From Letharia columbiana (taxonomy: Eukaryota > Ascomycota > Lecanoromycetes > Lecanorales > Parmeliaceae): DNA of 64,000 nucleotides. Position 1 is the stretch's first letter. Every line of letters begins with the position of its first letter. The translations under genes and the position numbers were made by a program. Location: contig NW_023501037.1 in assembly GCF_014066305.1 (NCBI RefSeq), positions 1,302,501 through 1,366,500 on the forward strand, given 5' to 3'. Positions 34,381 through 47,335 of the stretch are shown piece by piece. The notes below the pieces were generated by a model. That model made no database searches. It was not told where the DNA came from and was given only the letters and a program-made list of their open reading frames with translations.

Positions 34381-36395
34381 TATATATAAAAGAATAAGGT
34401 AGGGTTAAACTAGAAAACCTTGAATTTATATATATAGTTAATTATTAATTCGTTAGATCTACGCTTTTTAATTAGATACCGCGGGTAAATAAATTAGCGT
34501 TCGTAATTATCAAAAATCTATAAAAATCTATGTGTAGATATCTTATCCTCTGAAATAACTAGCTCTCTACGAATACTATTTCTTTATAATTTTCTAAATT
34601 ATAGAGCTTAATATACGCTTTCTAACGCTATAAAAATAATAAAGTTTAGTCTACTATTAATAAATTAAATTAATATTCAAATATAATAGTTATGATAGTT
34701 ATATTAAACGCGTTCGAGATCGAATAATAATCCTTTTATCTATTTATATAATTATTCTTCTTCTATAATTCTACTAATCCACCAATTATGAATAAATTTA
34801 CTCTCGATACCCCTCGCTTAAATATTACTAAATATCTAAGGTACGTATCTCTTTCGTCTTTTAAACCCCTTACTAACGCCCCTAGACTACCTCTCGACGA
34901 ATTCGCTATTATTAATAATCGAGGCCGTAAGCGAGTCTAATAGCTATCTATTACTACTTATAAACGCGTTAGAAAATCCTTAAAAAGAGCCCGAACGGAT
35001 TTATAGCTATCGTTCTCCTCTATATACTCCTCTTAAGCTAGCGATAATATCTTTTAACCCAGCGATACTATCTTTTAAGACGCGTCTTCCTCCTTAATTC
35101 GTTCTTTATTACTCTATTTTAATTATATTTCTTAATTACTTAATTAATACTATCTACTCTATTAGCTTAATAATCTACTTAATTAAATCGTTAATTAATT
35201 ACTTAATTATTTACTTAATTAATTACTTAGCTAGTTATTTAGTTTAATACTCTATAAGAGAAAAAGTAAGAGAAGAAACTATAATAGATAAATGCGGAGA
35301 ATACTACGGAGAATACTACGAAGAAATTAAGCGGTAATAAGGCTATCATCGTTAAGAACACGGCTTAGCTCTTTAAGATCCCACGTTATTAATTATCTAC
35401 TCAGTTAGTTACTTAGCTAATTACTTAATCTAATACTCTATAAGAGAAGAAGTAAGAGAAGGAACTATAATAAGCAAATGCGGAGAACACTGCGGAGAAT
35501 ACTACGGAGAAATCAAGCGGTAATAAGGCCACCATCGTCAAAAACACGACTCAGCTCTTTAAGATCCCACGTTATATACTCTTCACGGTTCTATATTAAA
35601 TTATTACTTAGTAAGCGAAGAATATTACTATAACTTAGTCTATTATCTCTACTATATTAAGGAGTAAGAGAAGAAACTATAATAAATAAATGCGGAGAAC
35701 ACTGCGGAGAATACTATGGAGAATACTATGGAGAAATTAAGCGGCAATAAGGCTCTCAGCATAAGAACACGGCTTAGCTCTCCAAAATCCCACATTATAT
35801 ACTCTCTATAATTCTATATCAAATTATTACTTAGTAAGCGAAGAATATTACTATAACTTAATCTATTATTTCTACTATATTAAAAAGTAAGAGGAGGAAC
35901 TATAATAGATAAATGCGAAGAATATTACGGAGAAATTAAGCGGTAATAAGGCTATTATCGTCAAGAACACGGCTTAGCTCTTCAAGATCTCATGTTATAT
36001 ACTCTCCACGGTTCTATATCAAATTATTACTCCGAAACGATATATATTTAAACGAATTAAAATCGTTCGATATCTATAGCTATTTCATTATTCGAAAGAT
36101 TTTATTACGATAGAAGATAATGTGGGATTCACACCACTAATTAACATGTTATCTCTATTTCTTTCCGATATTTCGATACTTCTTACTATAAGAATATAAC
36201 CTTTCTCTATTTTTTATAGGTAATTATTACGAATTAATTCTCTATACTCGATACACCTTCCTAATTAGGCCTTAGCGCGCCTCTCTCTATATATATATAT
36301 TTATATATAGATTAAAAACGTATAGCAAGCGATTAGAGTTCGATTTAACTTAGAAAAATTTAACTTTATAAATTTAATTTATGGGCCTCTACTTG
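34381..36395 (+). mobile_element. Old short LTR element, RIPped relative of the 45.2-kb element
   Basis: About 2 kb interrupting Copia sequence (junctions approximate; Copia resumes at TTATTATTTATC). From about 35.15 kb it matches, through RIP-type changes, the interior of the young element at 45.2-46.5 kb: a decayed 12-bp CACTCAGCCAGT repeat, GCGGAGAA(T/C)ACT..., and TGGGATTCACACCACTAATTA. Then an LTR-like end starts at about 36226 (TATTACGAATTAATTC from TGTTACGGATCAATCC, sharing AGGCCTTAGCGCGCCTC). The 5' part is different and the 5' LTR is not clear. Confidence 0.7.
35230..36010. repeat. Fourfold tandem repeat inside the old short LTR element
   Basis: Four imperfect copies (near 35.26, 35.44, 35.65 and 35.88 kb) of a block containing GTAAGAGAAG..., ATGCGGAGAA..., AAGCGGTAATAAGGC and CTCTTTAAGATCCCACGTTA. 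The block matches the Gag-like coding part of the young element (around 45.95-46.02 kb), which has it once. The copies differ by RIP-type changes, so amplification predates or accompanies RIP. Confidence 0.7.
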
Positions 36396-37587
36396 TTATT
36401 ATTTATCTACTTAATATCGAGTTTATAACTCTTAAAATAATTAATTTGAATAGTCTATAAATATTTATTTTTATAAGAATTATAAGGGAGTCTAATTAAT
36501 AACTCTAACTTCGTTCTTAATAGTCTATAACTCTATATAAGTAGATATTACCTTTACTCGCTAGAACGATAACGATTTTAATAATATCTTTATTTAAAGT
36601 AATATTAAGATTATATCTAATAACGACGATAAAGAAAAAGACTATAAGAGACCTATATCGAATATTATATTATCGTTATAAATCGAAAAAATTAAAGATA
36701 TATAAGATTCTTAAATAAAGAAAGAAGTTTCTATTAACTTCTTAAAGAATATAAATAATAATAGAGATTTAAGATTAAGTAGTTTAAATATATATTAAAG
36801 TAAATCAAAATCTTTACTAGATCTTCGCGAAGCTAGAGAAACTTTTAATATCTTAAATAATAAGAAAATAATAAATTAAGAGATAATATTTAAGGTTAAT
36901 ATTTAATAATTTATTATATCTATATCTATTTCTAACCCTTCTAATTATATTAAATAACGTCTTATATCTTAAATCGCTACTTCTATACGATAGTTTTATA
37001 TTAAGAAATTAGATTATAATTTTTATAAGTTTTATAATAACTTCGATATAAAGAATAAGACTAAGCTTATAAATATTATAATCAAATTTCTTATCTATTA
37101 AAAAGCTATTTATAAATTAAACGCTCGCGAATAAAAGTAAGCTATTATTAAGAAAATTATTATCTTAATTATTAAAGAGATTTAAAGACTCGCTATTCTA
37201 TCGATTAATAGACGTCTAGTTATCTATAAATAAGTTTTTAAGATTAAATATAATAGTAATAAAACTATTAATAAATTTAAGATTAGATTTATTATTAGAG
37301 AGTTTACGTAAATAGAAAATATCGACTTTTATAAGATCTTTACTTTTATCTTACGATTTAACTCTTTATATTTATTTCTATTATATATAATAATAATAAA
37401 TCTTCTAATAAAATAAATGAATATTAATAATATTTATTTTAATAGCGACCTCTATAAGAAAATCTATATAATTTTATTATTAGACTATCTATTAATAACT
37501 AGTACTAAAAATAAGATATTACTTCTTTAAAAAGAATTATATAATTTTAAATAATTAGCCTATATTTAAAACGAGAAATTTAAGTAT

Positions 37588-37874
37588 TATTAGGCCTGAT
37601 ACGTTATAGGCCTTAGCGCTACTTGCGCCAAGGCGCCGACATCGCATATTCTACGTTAGGGTCCCTTTCAGAGTCCCTTTTAGGGTCTAGTTTTAATAAC
37701 GTGCCTTGTATACTTAGGGGCTTAGCGGATATAGGTTTACTTCGTATACCTCGAAGTTTTAGTGTTTTTTAGAGATTAGTTCTACTATTAAATATACTAT
37801 TAAACTCTATAACGATACTACGTCTTTTGTAGTCTATGCCCGCTAGCTGATTATTAGTAAACTACACCCTTATA
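37588..37874 (+). repeat. 5' LTR of the Gypsy element
   Basis: Shares with the 3' LTR (44449-44723) the stretches CTTAGGGGCTT.GCGGA.ATAGG and TATGCCCGCTAGCT. It differs by RIP-type changes and about 12 extra bases near 37.66-37.69 kb that repeat AG(G/A)GTCCCTTT. Confidence 0.9.
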
Positions 37875-40800
37875 GTTCTAATCTCTCTATCTTTTAAAGA
37901 AAAAGGCCTATTATCGTTACGATGTCGGGTTTACCTCTAGATTATATAATAGAAAATAAAGGTAATATCGAGAGCCGCTATAGCGCCGATAATAAGTTCG
38001 AGAATTTTTTATTAGTGAAAGATCTTATTGTGAAATAACGTCTTATAATTACTAGAGCCGAAAATCGTTACTTGAAATAAGAATATAAATTAACTACGTT
38101 GAAGGTTCGTAATCGTAAGCTTCGTAATATTAACTTATTATCTACGACCAGCGAGGGCTCACCTACGCCAATTATTATCGTGTCTCTAATAAATATATTA
38201 ATTAAGGCGAAAATACTTCGCTCTAAAAGAATACGTTTTTATAAGAGTATTAGTAAAGAAGAGTATTTACGCTAATTTCGCGAAGTCGAAATTAAGTTTC
38301 TTATAAGTTCTAAGTATTTTACTATTAATTAATTAAGGATTATTTATTATATATAATTCTTAGAAGGTAACTCTAATATCTAATAATATGAATACTACTA
38401 AACCTATGGCCTAGGGGATATAACTTTCGAATTCTTTAAGCAGTTTCTACTTGATTTAGTAGCGGATTTAGTAAACCGTTATCTTCTCGTCTACGAAAAG
38501 TGGAAGGAGGTCAAATAACGCTTTGATTAGAAGATATCTGTTTTTAAAATCTATCTAAAGGAGCTAGAGGCCTATATAACCCTATTTTCTAAGAAGTATT
38601 AAATTAATTTCTTCTTAACTAAGCTTAGATTAGAGCTTAAGAATAAGATTCTAAATATTAATAGTATATCGAAACAACGGAAAGAAATTCTTATCTAGGC
38701 TATTATGCAGAAAAAGATTTTAGAATATATACGCTTTAACGGCGATTTTTATTCGAAATCTTTAAGAAGGTTCGCTAAGGATAAGTCTTTAAAGAATCGA
38801 ATTTCGAAGTCTAAATTAGCTTTAAACGGCGGCGCTTATATAGCGCGTATTTAAGATAATAGCGTAAAGTATAAAGCCGAATCCTTTAACTCTAACTATA
38901 AGAAGAATAGTTATTTTTATTATAAAAAATAGGGTTATTAGATATCTAAATATTTAGACCTCGATAAATCGCTTATAATCTATGTCGGCGTAGTGTTAGC
39001 AAAAAAAGATTCGATCTTATAATCGTCTTAGAAGCGAGATAAGAATAACGATTAATAGAGATAATTTCTTCTATTTTTACAAAGAGGTAAATAAAGCTTT
39101 AGAGTGAATAGAGGTAACTCGTTACTCTACTTAATACTAGAACGCATATTAATTTAATTTCGCAAAAATTCGTAGTTCAATAGGACTTAAAACCTTACGA
39201 CGTCATCTTATCGCAATCGAAAGCGCTAAGCGATTAAAGTATATATTACTATAGCGCGTATTAGCTAAACTACTAATTAGTAAATAGTTGAAATTAAAGT
39301 AGAAAGTATAATATACTCTTCTATACCGTTAATTAAAAAGACCTTAATATTATATTAGATATACTCGAGCTAAGTTAATTATAAGTACTACTAAATCTAG
39401 CGATAGAGTAATGATAGTTTAAAGTTAACGCTGGTAAATTATAAATTAAAGAATTAATTAAATTTATCTAAATTATCGAATAGAAGCTAAATGTATTCGT
39501 AATTGTGTGCGCCGCGGTGATATAAAGCGAATCGGAAAACGGGCGTAGCCTAGAGCTCTCTTAGAAGTTACTAAAATTTAATAACGTTTTTTCTAATAAA
39601 AAAGTAGAAATCTTACCTACGCTTAAGTAGAGAAACTATATTATTAAAATCGAGAGCGATAAGAAGCCGCTATATAATCTCTTATATAATCTATCTTAAA
39701 CGAAGTTAACGAAGCTACGGCGCTATCTAAAGAATTCTCTTTAGAAAAACTAAATTTATTACTTAACTTCCTTAGCTAGAATATTAATTCTTTTTATTCC
39801 TAAAAAGGATAAGAGGCTTCGTCTTTACATTGATTATCGAGACCTAAACGCGATAACTATTAAAAATCGATATTCGCTACCCCTAATTACTAAGACTCTA
39901 AACCGCTTATATAGCGTTAAAGTCTTTACGAAGCTAAACCTTAAGGATATCTATTATCGAATTCGAATTAAAGAAGATAATAAGTGAAAAACAGCGTTCC
40001 GCAGTCGCTACGGCCACTTCGAATATTTAGTTATACCTTTTAAACTCGTTAATATACTAATAACTTTTTAAGCGTATATTAATAGAGCCCTTATAGGTCT
40101 AGTAGATATAACGTGTGTAATATATTTAAATAATATTCTAATTTATAGTATTAATCTAGCGAAGTATTAGCGATATATTAAGTAAGTACTTAAGCGTCTA
40201 TATTAGTTTTAACTATACACTAGTCTAAAGAAGTATTAATTCTATATCGAGCGGGTTAAGTTTCTAGAGTTTATCGTATTTATCGAAGGTATCGCGATAA
40301 ATTAAGAATATATCGCTATTATTAAGAAGTAATTAAAATTAAAAAGTTATTAGAATATATAAGTCTTTTTAAGCTTTATTAATTTCTATCGGTGATTTAT
40401 CTATAACTATTTTAGTATAATAGCGTTACTTATTAACTTACTTAAAGGGAGTAAGGATAATAAGAAACCTAGATCGTTAGAGTGAATAGATGACGCTGAG
40501 CAGGCGTTTTAGTAGCTTCAAAGTACTTTTATAACCGCGCTATTTCTACGTTACTACGATTTAAATTTAAAGTTATATCTTAAAACTAACGCTTTTAACT
40601 TCGATATAAAAGCTATACTTTCGTAATCGAATAAGAATAACTATTAATAATTAGTAATATTCTAGTCTAGGAAAATAATTTCTACGAAGTAAAACTATAA
40701 GATCTATAATTAAGAGCTACTCGTTATTATAGCGTCTATAAAGTAATAGCGTTACTATCTAGAGGGTAGTATATTTTATATTAAGATTTTAATAGACTAT

Positions 40801-43800
40801 AATAATCTTAAAGACTTTATAAAATAGAAGAAACTAAATTTTAAATAAGCCCGTTAGGCGCTAAAGTTAGCTATTTATAACTTTAAGATTTTTTATTAAA
40901 TAGATAAACTAAATCTTATTAACTCGCTATCGCGACGCCTTAATTATAAGAAAACTTCGTCGTTAAATACTAAACTATTGTCGATACTATAGAATAAACT
41001 CATACTTTAAACTAGCGGCGAGTAGTTATAAAGAAATAAGAAGTTTATAGCGGTTATAGCGCCTGTATTTTATATTATTAGCGTCTAGATAGTTATTTCT
41101 AGAAGGAAGTTTAAGACTATATAAGAGATTACTTATAACGTATTTTAAAGGCTAATAAAAATATTAATTCGAGATTTATAAGCCTATAATAATTGGGTAA
41201 ACTCTTTTTAAACTAATATTAATGAGCCCGCGGTTAAGCGTCGCGTACGTAGTTAAGTATAGGTCTTAGACTTTAAAGAACTATTAAGATATAATAATCG
41301 CCTTTATATCCCTAGAAATAAGGCCTTAAGAGAAGAGCTTATTAATAAATATTATAATAATCTATTATCAAGATACTTTAACGCTATAAAGACGTATAAG
41401 TTACTTACCCGCAAATATTATTAAAATAAAAGCTTAAAGTAAGTTATTGATTATATTAAGATATATAATATTTATTAGCGAATTAAAGCTCCGCGGCATC
41501 GCCTATATAGCGAATTAAGCTCGCTTTCCATTATTACTAAGCTATAAAAAGAAATTTCTATAAACTTTATTATCGGCTTATTAGCGAGTAAGTATAAGAA
41601 TATTATCTACGATACTATTCTAATTATAGTAAATCGATTTATAAAAATAATAAGATATATTTCTATATCTACTACGATCGATATCGCTTAGCTAATAAAA
41701 GTATTTTATTTCGAAATAGTATATCGCTATAATATATTAAACGATATTATTAGTAATAGAGGCTCTATATTTACTAGTAGCTTCTAGTCTATTATTTACT
41801 TCTATTTTAAAATTAAGCGATATCTAAGTATCGCCTTTTACTCGTAAATTAACGAATAGACTAAGCGGTAAAACTAAATATTAAAATATTTCTTACGCGT
41901 ATTCGCTAATAATAAGTAAAACGTTTAAGCGAAATAACTATTAATAATAGAGTTCGCTTATATAAATAATTAATATTCCTCTATCAAAACGATATTATTC
42001 TTTCTAATATATAAATATTATTCTAAAATTCGTTAAGAGATCGAGGATAACTTTATTAAGGGGGAGGTACTCGCTATAAATAATAGGGTAAAGAAGTTAT
42101 AAATATTAAGGGATAAGATAGTAGAGCGTCTTCGCAGCGCTGTTACGACTTAGTTTAAGTATTATAATAAAATATATTAATCTTAAAGCTATAAAGTAGA
42201 CGATTTAATAATATTAGCGATTAAGAATTTAAAGCAGAAACGCCTAAGTAAGAAGTTATCTTATAAATTCGTAGAATTATTTCGAATCACAGATAAAGTA
42301 GGGGCGTAGGCGTACCGCCTACTTCTACCCCCGATATATAGAATCTATAATATCTTTTATATATCGTTATTTAAGTCTTATTACCTTCGCGATTACGATA
42401 ATATAGCGAAAGCCTTTATATAAGCTCTTAATCTTATCAATAACGATAAGCTTTAAGAGATCGAAGAAATTATTAATAAGATTAAGTATAAGAAAGATAT
42501 CTAGTATAAAGTTAAATAGATTAATTAGAGTAAAGAGTATAATTAATAATTATTAAATAACGAATTTATTAATACTAGTAAGCTAATCTAAGTCTATAAG
42601 TAAGCGAATAGTAAGCGTAAGTATTAAATAATAAATAATAAGTCTCTTATTATTAAAGAGCTTAATTAATTATATAAATTAATAATAAGTAAGTAAAGAT
42701 AATGAAATAAGATATAACTATCGACTAGGTTAGATATATTTCTAGATAATACTTATACTATACGCGTACTCCTCTATAATTACTATTATTAAGATATAAA
42801 TTAATAAAATAATTATATTATTTAATTATCTACTAAATTCTACTATAGAGGGGGTTTATTATATTAAAGTATATACTATTAATATAGGCGTATTTTTATT
42901 TAAAGTAGCTATTAAAGAACTATCTAGAGACCTTACGCCAGCGCTACTACTAAAAAAAGATCGCTACTTAAATATTCTCCACTATTTTAATATTAGATCT
43001 CGAGTCAAGTTTATTAACTTAGTTCTCTAATAAGGAGATAGTTAAAGTATAATCTTTATATTAATACTCGTCGACGTTCGTCATATATCGATAAAGACTC
43101 TCGAGCTTCTTCTTCAGTAACTCGTTTATTCCCTTTAATTCCTCTATACGCTTATATACCGTCATAAGCTGGCCTTAAAGATCTATAATTATAATAGGGG
43201 CGACTGAAGTCGTCGCCATCGTATATCTCTATAACTTACGCTATTAGATAATCTTCTTACTAAGCTTAGCTCGTCGGCGAGATAGCTTTCAAGATTATCT
43301 AGCGCGGCGATGGCGCTATATTAATTTCCTTATCTGCGTCTAAAGATATAGAAGAATTTTAATATAGCGGTTAATACCGCGCCTTTCGGCCTTATAGTTA
43401 TCATAGAAGAAAGACTTATCTTAAATATATAAATCGTCGCCTTAATAAAAGTAAGTTCTATATAATAAATTAGATATTAGAACTTATTAGTAGTTACGTA
43501 TACGAAGCGATAGTAATAAAAATAGTTAAGGATTAGTAATCGCGCCTATAGGGCGACTATATACTTACTATTAAAGTTATTATTATTATTAAAAAAGGAT
43601 ACTATAAAATTATTAGCCTACGTATCGACGTAATTAATAATAATAAGGTACTTATAATAATGAGAAGTAGACTATTAATATAATAAGATATACTATATTT
43701 ACGTTAGTATTAATATTAACGTTATAGCGTTAGAGTAAGTACTTATAAGAGAGATATTAAAAGTTGCGAAGAATAAAAATAAATAATTCGAAAGGAATTT

Positions 43801-44448
43801 TTATATTCTCTATTATAGCGCTATTACTAGCGGGTAGCATCTAGTAATATAGATAACAGCGACGTAATAATATTTCGCTACTATCTATAGAATCGCATCG
43901 CCTAGCTATCGTTATTATTTCTACTATTATTATTAATTAACAATTAAGAACATTATCGCAGACGCGTCGCTCTATTAATTACTCCCTTCGAATTCCTATA
44001 ATAAAGGTTATTATTACGTTGCTTCGCTATAAACGTAATACGTTATAAAAACGACGTTACTTATAGAGAAACTCTTCTTCCTTCTTTACCTACTAAGTTT
44101 TCGAGGTTTTATTATAAATTTTTAAATCTAATATTATTCGCTATAGGGGCTATTAACTAGCGCTATAAAAACGCTAATATTAAGCGTATCGACTTACTAT
44201 AGATTACTATTAATTAATATTATAATAGCGATGTTATTCTCGAAGATAGTATTAATATTATTATATAATATATTAGTTACGCGCTTATAACGCGTAAGAA
44301 TTAATTTTACCGCGTTATTAAAACGATATTATAACCTTAACGAATTAACTCTTTTCTCTTATTTCCCTACTAGAGTTTAAAGGTTTTTTAATAAGCGTTC
44401 TATTTTTACTTAGACGCTTAAAAATTAAGGTCTAAAAGGAGAGGTAAT

Positions 44449-44723
44449 TATTAAATTTAATACGTTATAGGCCTTAACGCTACTTACGCTAAGACTCCGA
44501 CATCGTATATTTTATATTAGAGTTCCTTTTAGAATTTAGTTTTAATAATATATCTCATATGCTTAGGGGCTTGGCGGACATAGGTCTACTTTGTATACCT
44601 CGGAGTTTTGGTGTTTCTTAGAGATTAGTTCTACTATTAAATATACTATTAAATTCTATAACGACACTACGTCTTTTATAGTCTATGCCCGCTAGCTAAT
44701 CGTTAGTGAACTACGCTCTTATA
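44449..44723 (+). repeat. 3' LTR of the Gypsy element
   Basis: Begins TATTAAATTTAATACG (RIPped form of the 5' LTR start) and ends CTTATA directly before the AGTAT duplication. It is less GC-rich at its 5' end than the 5' LTR but better preserved in the middle. Confidence 0.9.
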
Positions 44724-45616
44724 AGTATATTATTAAGAAATAAGATTTATAATTACTATAGCTAATAGCTATATCTTTATTCGAGTATTATTAAAGAGAA
44801 TAGCTATTATAATATTTTATATAAACGATATTCTTATTAAAGCTAAGTTATAAAGTACTATAAACTATATTAAGTATTAAATTTATAAAGAATTTAAGGC
44901 TATCGAAGTAGGCTTAGTTAATTATATTCTCGATATTTAAATTTACTATAACTAAAAATCTTATATCTTAATTATTAAATAAGCATAGTATATTAAAAAG
45001 ATACTTAAAGAATATTTAATAAATTAGGCGATTTTTATTTATATTTTTATCGATAAATATAAGTTACTTTAACTAGATTAATTAGAAGAAGAATATATAA
45101 ATTAGCTATAATATTAAAAGTAGATAGAAAGTTTTATATTTTTTATAACTAATATACGAATTAACTTAGTCTTTATTATAGAAAAGCTTAGTTAATTCTA
45201 TTATAATTGTTACGGATCAATCCTTTACACTCGGTACACCTTCCTCATTAGGCCTTAGCGCGCCTCCCCTCCGCACATATGTGCCTGCAGACCACATAGA
45301 TTAATAGAACAACTTTACACCACACCAATATTATGATATTAAGAACTATTCCTTAACAAATGGTAGCAACACCTGAAGATCACTCAACAGGAGTCTATTG
45401 AATTTATTCGCTCATCCACAGTGCTGGCCAATCACGCTACGCCTCTACCTACCTCAACACCCACATCGCTCACCTATCAGCACTCAGCCTGTCACGCAGA
45501 GTCACTACACGCAAATAACATCCATAGCGCTCATCTATCAGCACTCAGCCCGTCACGCAGAGTCACTACACGCAAACAAGCACACAAGCAAGTGAACCTT
45601 TCAATAGGCCATCACT

Positions 45617-46192
45617 ATGCCTACTTTCGATTCCATTCCATTCATCCCCGGCTTCTCGAAAGATCAGGTTCAGGGCCTAATAGCTCAAATTCAAGACATA
45701 ATAAGAACTGAAATGGGTCAACTACGTAATGAGTTTCGCCAGCAACCAAGTCAAATCCTTCCAAGTGTCGAACACCCTCAATCACGGCCAATCACTCAGC
45801 CAGTCACTCAGCCAGTCATTCAGCCAGCCATTCAGCCAGCCACTCAGCCAGCTACTCAGCCAGTCACTCAGCCAGCCGCTCAGTCAACCCCTCAGCCAAT
45901 CACTCAGTCAAAGCAAGAGGAGGAACCACTACAGGCAATTACGGAGAACACTGCGGAGAAACCAAGCGGCAACAAGGCCACCATCGTCAAGAACATGGCT
46001 CAGCTCTCCACGATCCCGCGTCAAATCATCACTCAGCAAGCGGAGAACACCACTACGATTTGGCCTACTGTCTCCACATGCCTGGGCAATATCACATTGT
46101 GGTACATCACTGCAATGAGCACACAAGAGAAGGATCTACTGCGACGATCACAGCCAATTGGGCCTCTGCAGGAGGAACATCAAACCGTCTGA
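45617..46192 (+). CDS. Gag-like protein of the young short LTR element, 191 aa
   Basis: The intact frame starts MPTFDSIPFIPGFSKDQVQG, has a short amphipathic segment, then about ten TQPx tetrapeptides coded by a 12-bp repeat, an acidic stretch and a C-terminus ending EEHQTV. No zinc knuckle, protease or polymerase motif is visible. The decayed relative at 35.2-36.0 kb carries part of the same frame four times. Belonging to the element, rather than to the host, is clear from its position between the LTRs. Confidence 0.6.
   Translation: MPTFDSIPFIPGFSKDQVQGLIAQIQDIIRTEMGQLRNEFRQQPSQILPSVEHPQSRPITQPVTQPVIQPAIQPATQPATQPVTQPAAQSTPQPITQSKQEEEPLQAITENTAEKPSGNKATIVKNMAQLSTIPRQIITQQAENTTTIWPTVSTCLGNITLWYITAMSTQEKDLLRRSQPIGPLQEEHQTV
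45792..45911. repeat. 12-bp minisatellite coding TQPx repeats
   Basis: About ten copies of a CACTCAGCCAGT-type unit in frame with the Gag-like ORF. The old relative at about 35.15-35.24 kb shows the same array turned into TTACTTAATTA-type units by C-to-T changes. Confidence 0.85.
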
Positions 46193-46368
46193 TGTCTTGC
46201 TCCGGTACTATTCGAAGGGCTTCACTGCGGCAAGAGAACTCGTGGGATGCACACCACTAATTAGCCTGGCGTCTCCATTCCTTTCCGGCATTTCGAAAAC
46301 TCACTCATTCATGCATGCATACTTCTTGCCATGAGGACATGGCATTTTTCTTGTTTTTTGTGGGCAAT

Positions 46369-46519
46369 TGTTACGGATCAATCCTTCACACTCGGTACAC
46401 CTTCCTCATTAGGCCTTAGCGCGCCTCCCCTCCGCACATATGTGCCTGCAGACCACATAGATTAATAGAACAACTTTACACCACACCAATATTATGATAT
46501 TAAGAACTATTCCTTAATA
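46369..46519 (+). repeat. 3' LTR of the young short LTR element
   Basis: Copy of 45208-45358 with two visible differences: TTCACAC versus TTTACAC near position 17, and AATA instead of AACA at the end. Confidence 0.92.
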
Positions 46520-47335
46520 ATAATCTTATTATTTACTATATAAATATTATAAATTAAGTATTTAAGTATATATAAGATATTATATCTCTAGAATTACGCT
46601 ATTAAGAGATAGAAATACTAAAAGAATTCGCGGATTTAGTATATAATAATAATTAGAAGAATTATAAGTTTATTTATAAATTCGTCTTACTATATAAATA
46701 AGTAGTATATTTATAATATAGTCGAAAATAGCGAGAAGTAGCTATATATACTATAGAAGCTAAGTATATAACTCTAATAAAAGAAGATAAGATTATCGTA
46801 TAAATTATACGGTGATTATAAGAAGTTTATTTTCGAGTATTAGATAAAGGCTCTATAATATTACTCGATGATAATAAGAGAATTATTAGTCTTATAAAGA
46901 ATCTCGAGTATTATTAAAGAATTAAATATATCGATATTTAATATTATTATATTTATTAATTAGTTAAGAATAAGATAGTTAATATAGATTATATATTTAT
47001 AGTTTAAATAATAGTAGATATTCTTACTAAATCGCTAAATAAGAAGCTATTTAAATAGTATAAAGAACTATTTAAGATATATAGCTATTTAATTAATTAG
47101 AAGATCGCTATCGAGAAAATTCGATATTATATAAGACTTAAATCTACTTTCTTAAAATAATCTTACTATATATAAGGGCTATTACGTATTCTAAGAGAAT
47201 AAACTAGAGAGCCGTATTAAAAGTTTACGTTATTTCTCTACTTTCTCTACTTTCTCTATAAAGATTTTTTCGAAAAGTAATATTAACTATTTACTTTATT
47301 ATTTCTATCTTTTCAATAGCTAAATAAAGAGAGAG

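Larger units (their letters stand above)
37588..44723 (+). mobile_element. Gypsy LTR retrotransposon, RIP-degraded, nested in Copia copy 2
   Basis: LTRs at 37588-37874 (287 bp) and 44449-44723 (275 bp; the difference is a small internal duplication) start TATTA (from TGTTA) and end CTTATA. Perfect 5-bp target duplications AGTAT lie at 37583-37587 and 44724-44728 in Copia RT sequence. Remnants read in order: Gag coil, zinc knuckle near 38.92 kb, reverse transcriptase with IDYRDLNAITIKNRYSLPLI near 39.83-39.89 kb, RNase H, integrase H2C2 and core (DTILIIVNRFIK-like near 41.62 kb), and a polypurine tract AAAAGGAGAGG just before the 3' LTR. Between the integrase end (about 42.7 kb) and the 3' LTR lies about 1.7 kb of extra, partly antisense-readable DNA. 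Confidence 0.92.
45208..46519 (+). mobile_element. Young short LTR (TRIM-like) retroelement
   Basis: Two 151-bp LTRs (45208-45358 and 46369-46519), TGTTACGGATC to CCTTAACA, differ at only two positions that I can see (both C/T). A perfect 5-bp duplication ATAAT flanks the element at 45203-45207 and 46520-46524, in Copia sequence. The interior of about 1 kb begins AATGGTAGCAAC after the LTR, consistent with a TGG-starting primer-binding site. It encodes one Gag-like frame and no polymerase, so movement would need an autonomous partner. Normal base composition inside a RIPped host shows recent arrival. Confidence 0.92.

Noticed and set aside
45617..46192. TQPx-repeat ORF as a host effector gene
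   Set aside because: It lies between two nearly identical LTRs with a target duplication and has a decayed relative in another element copy, so it belongs to the retroelement.
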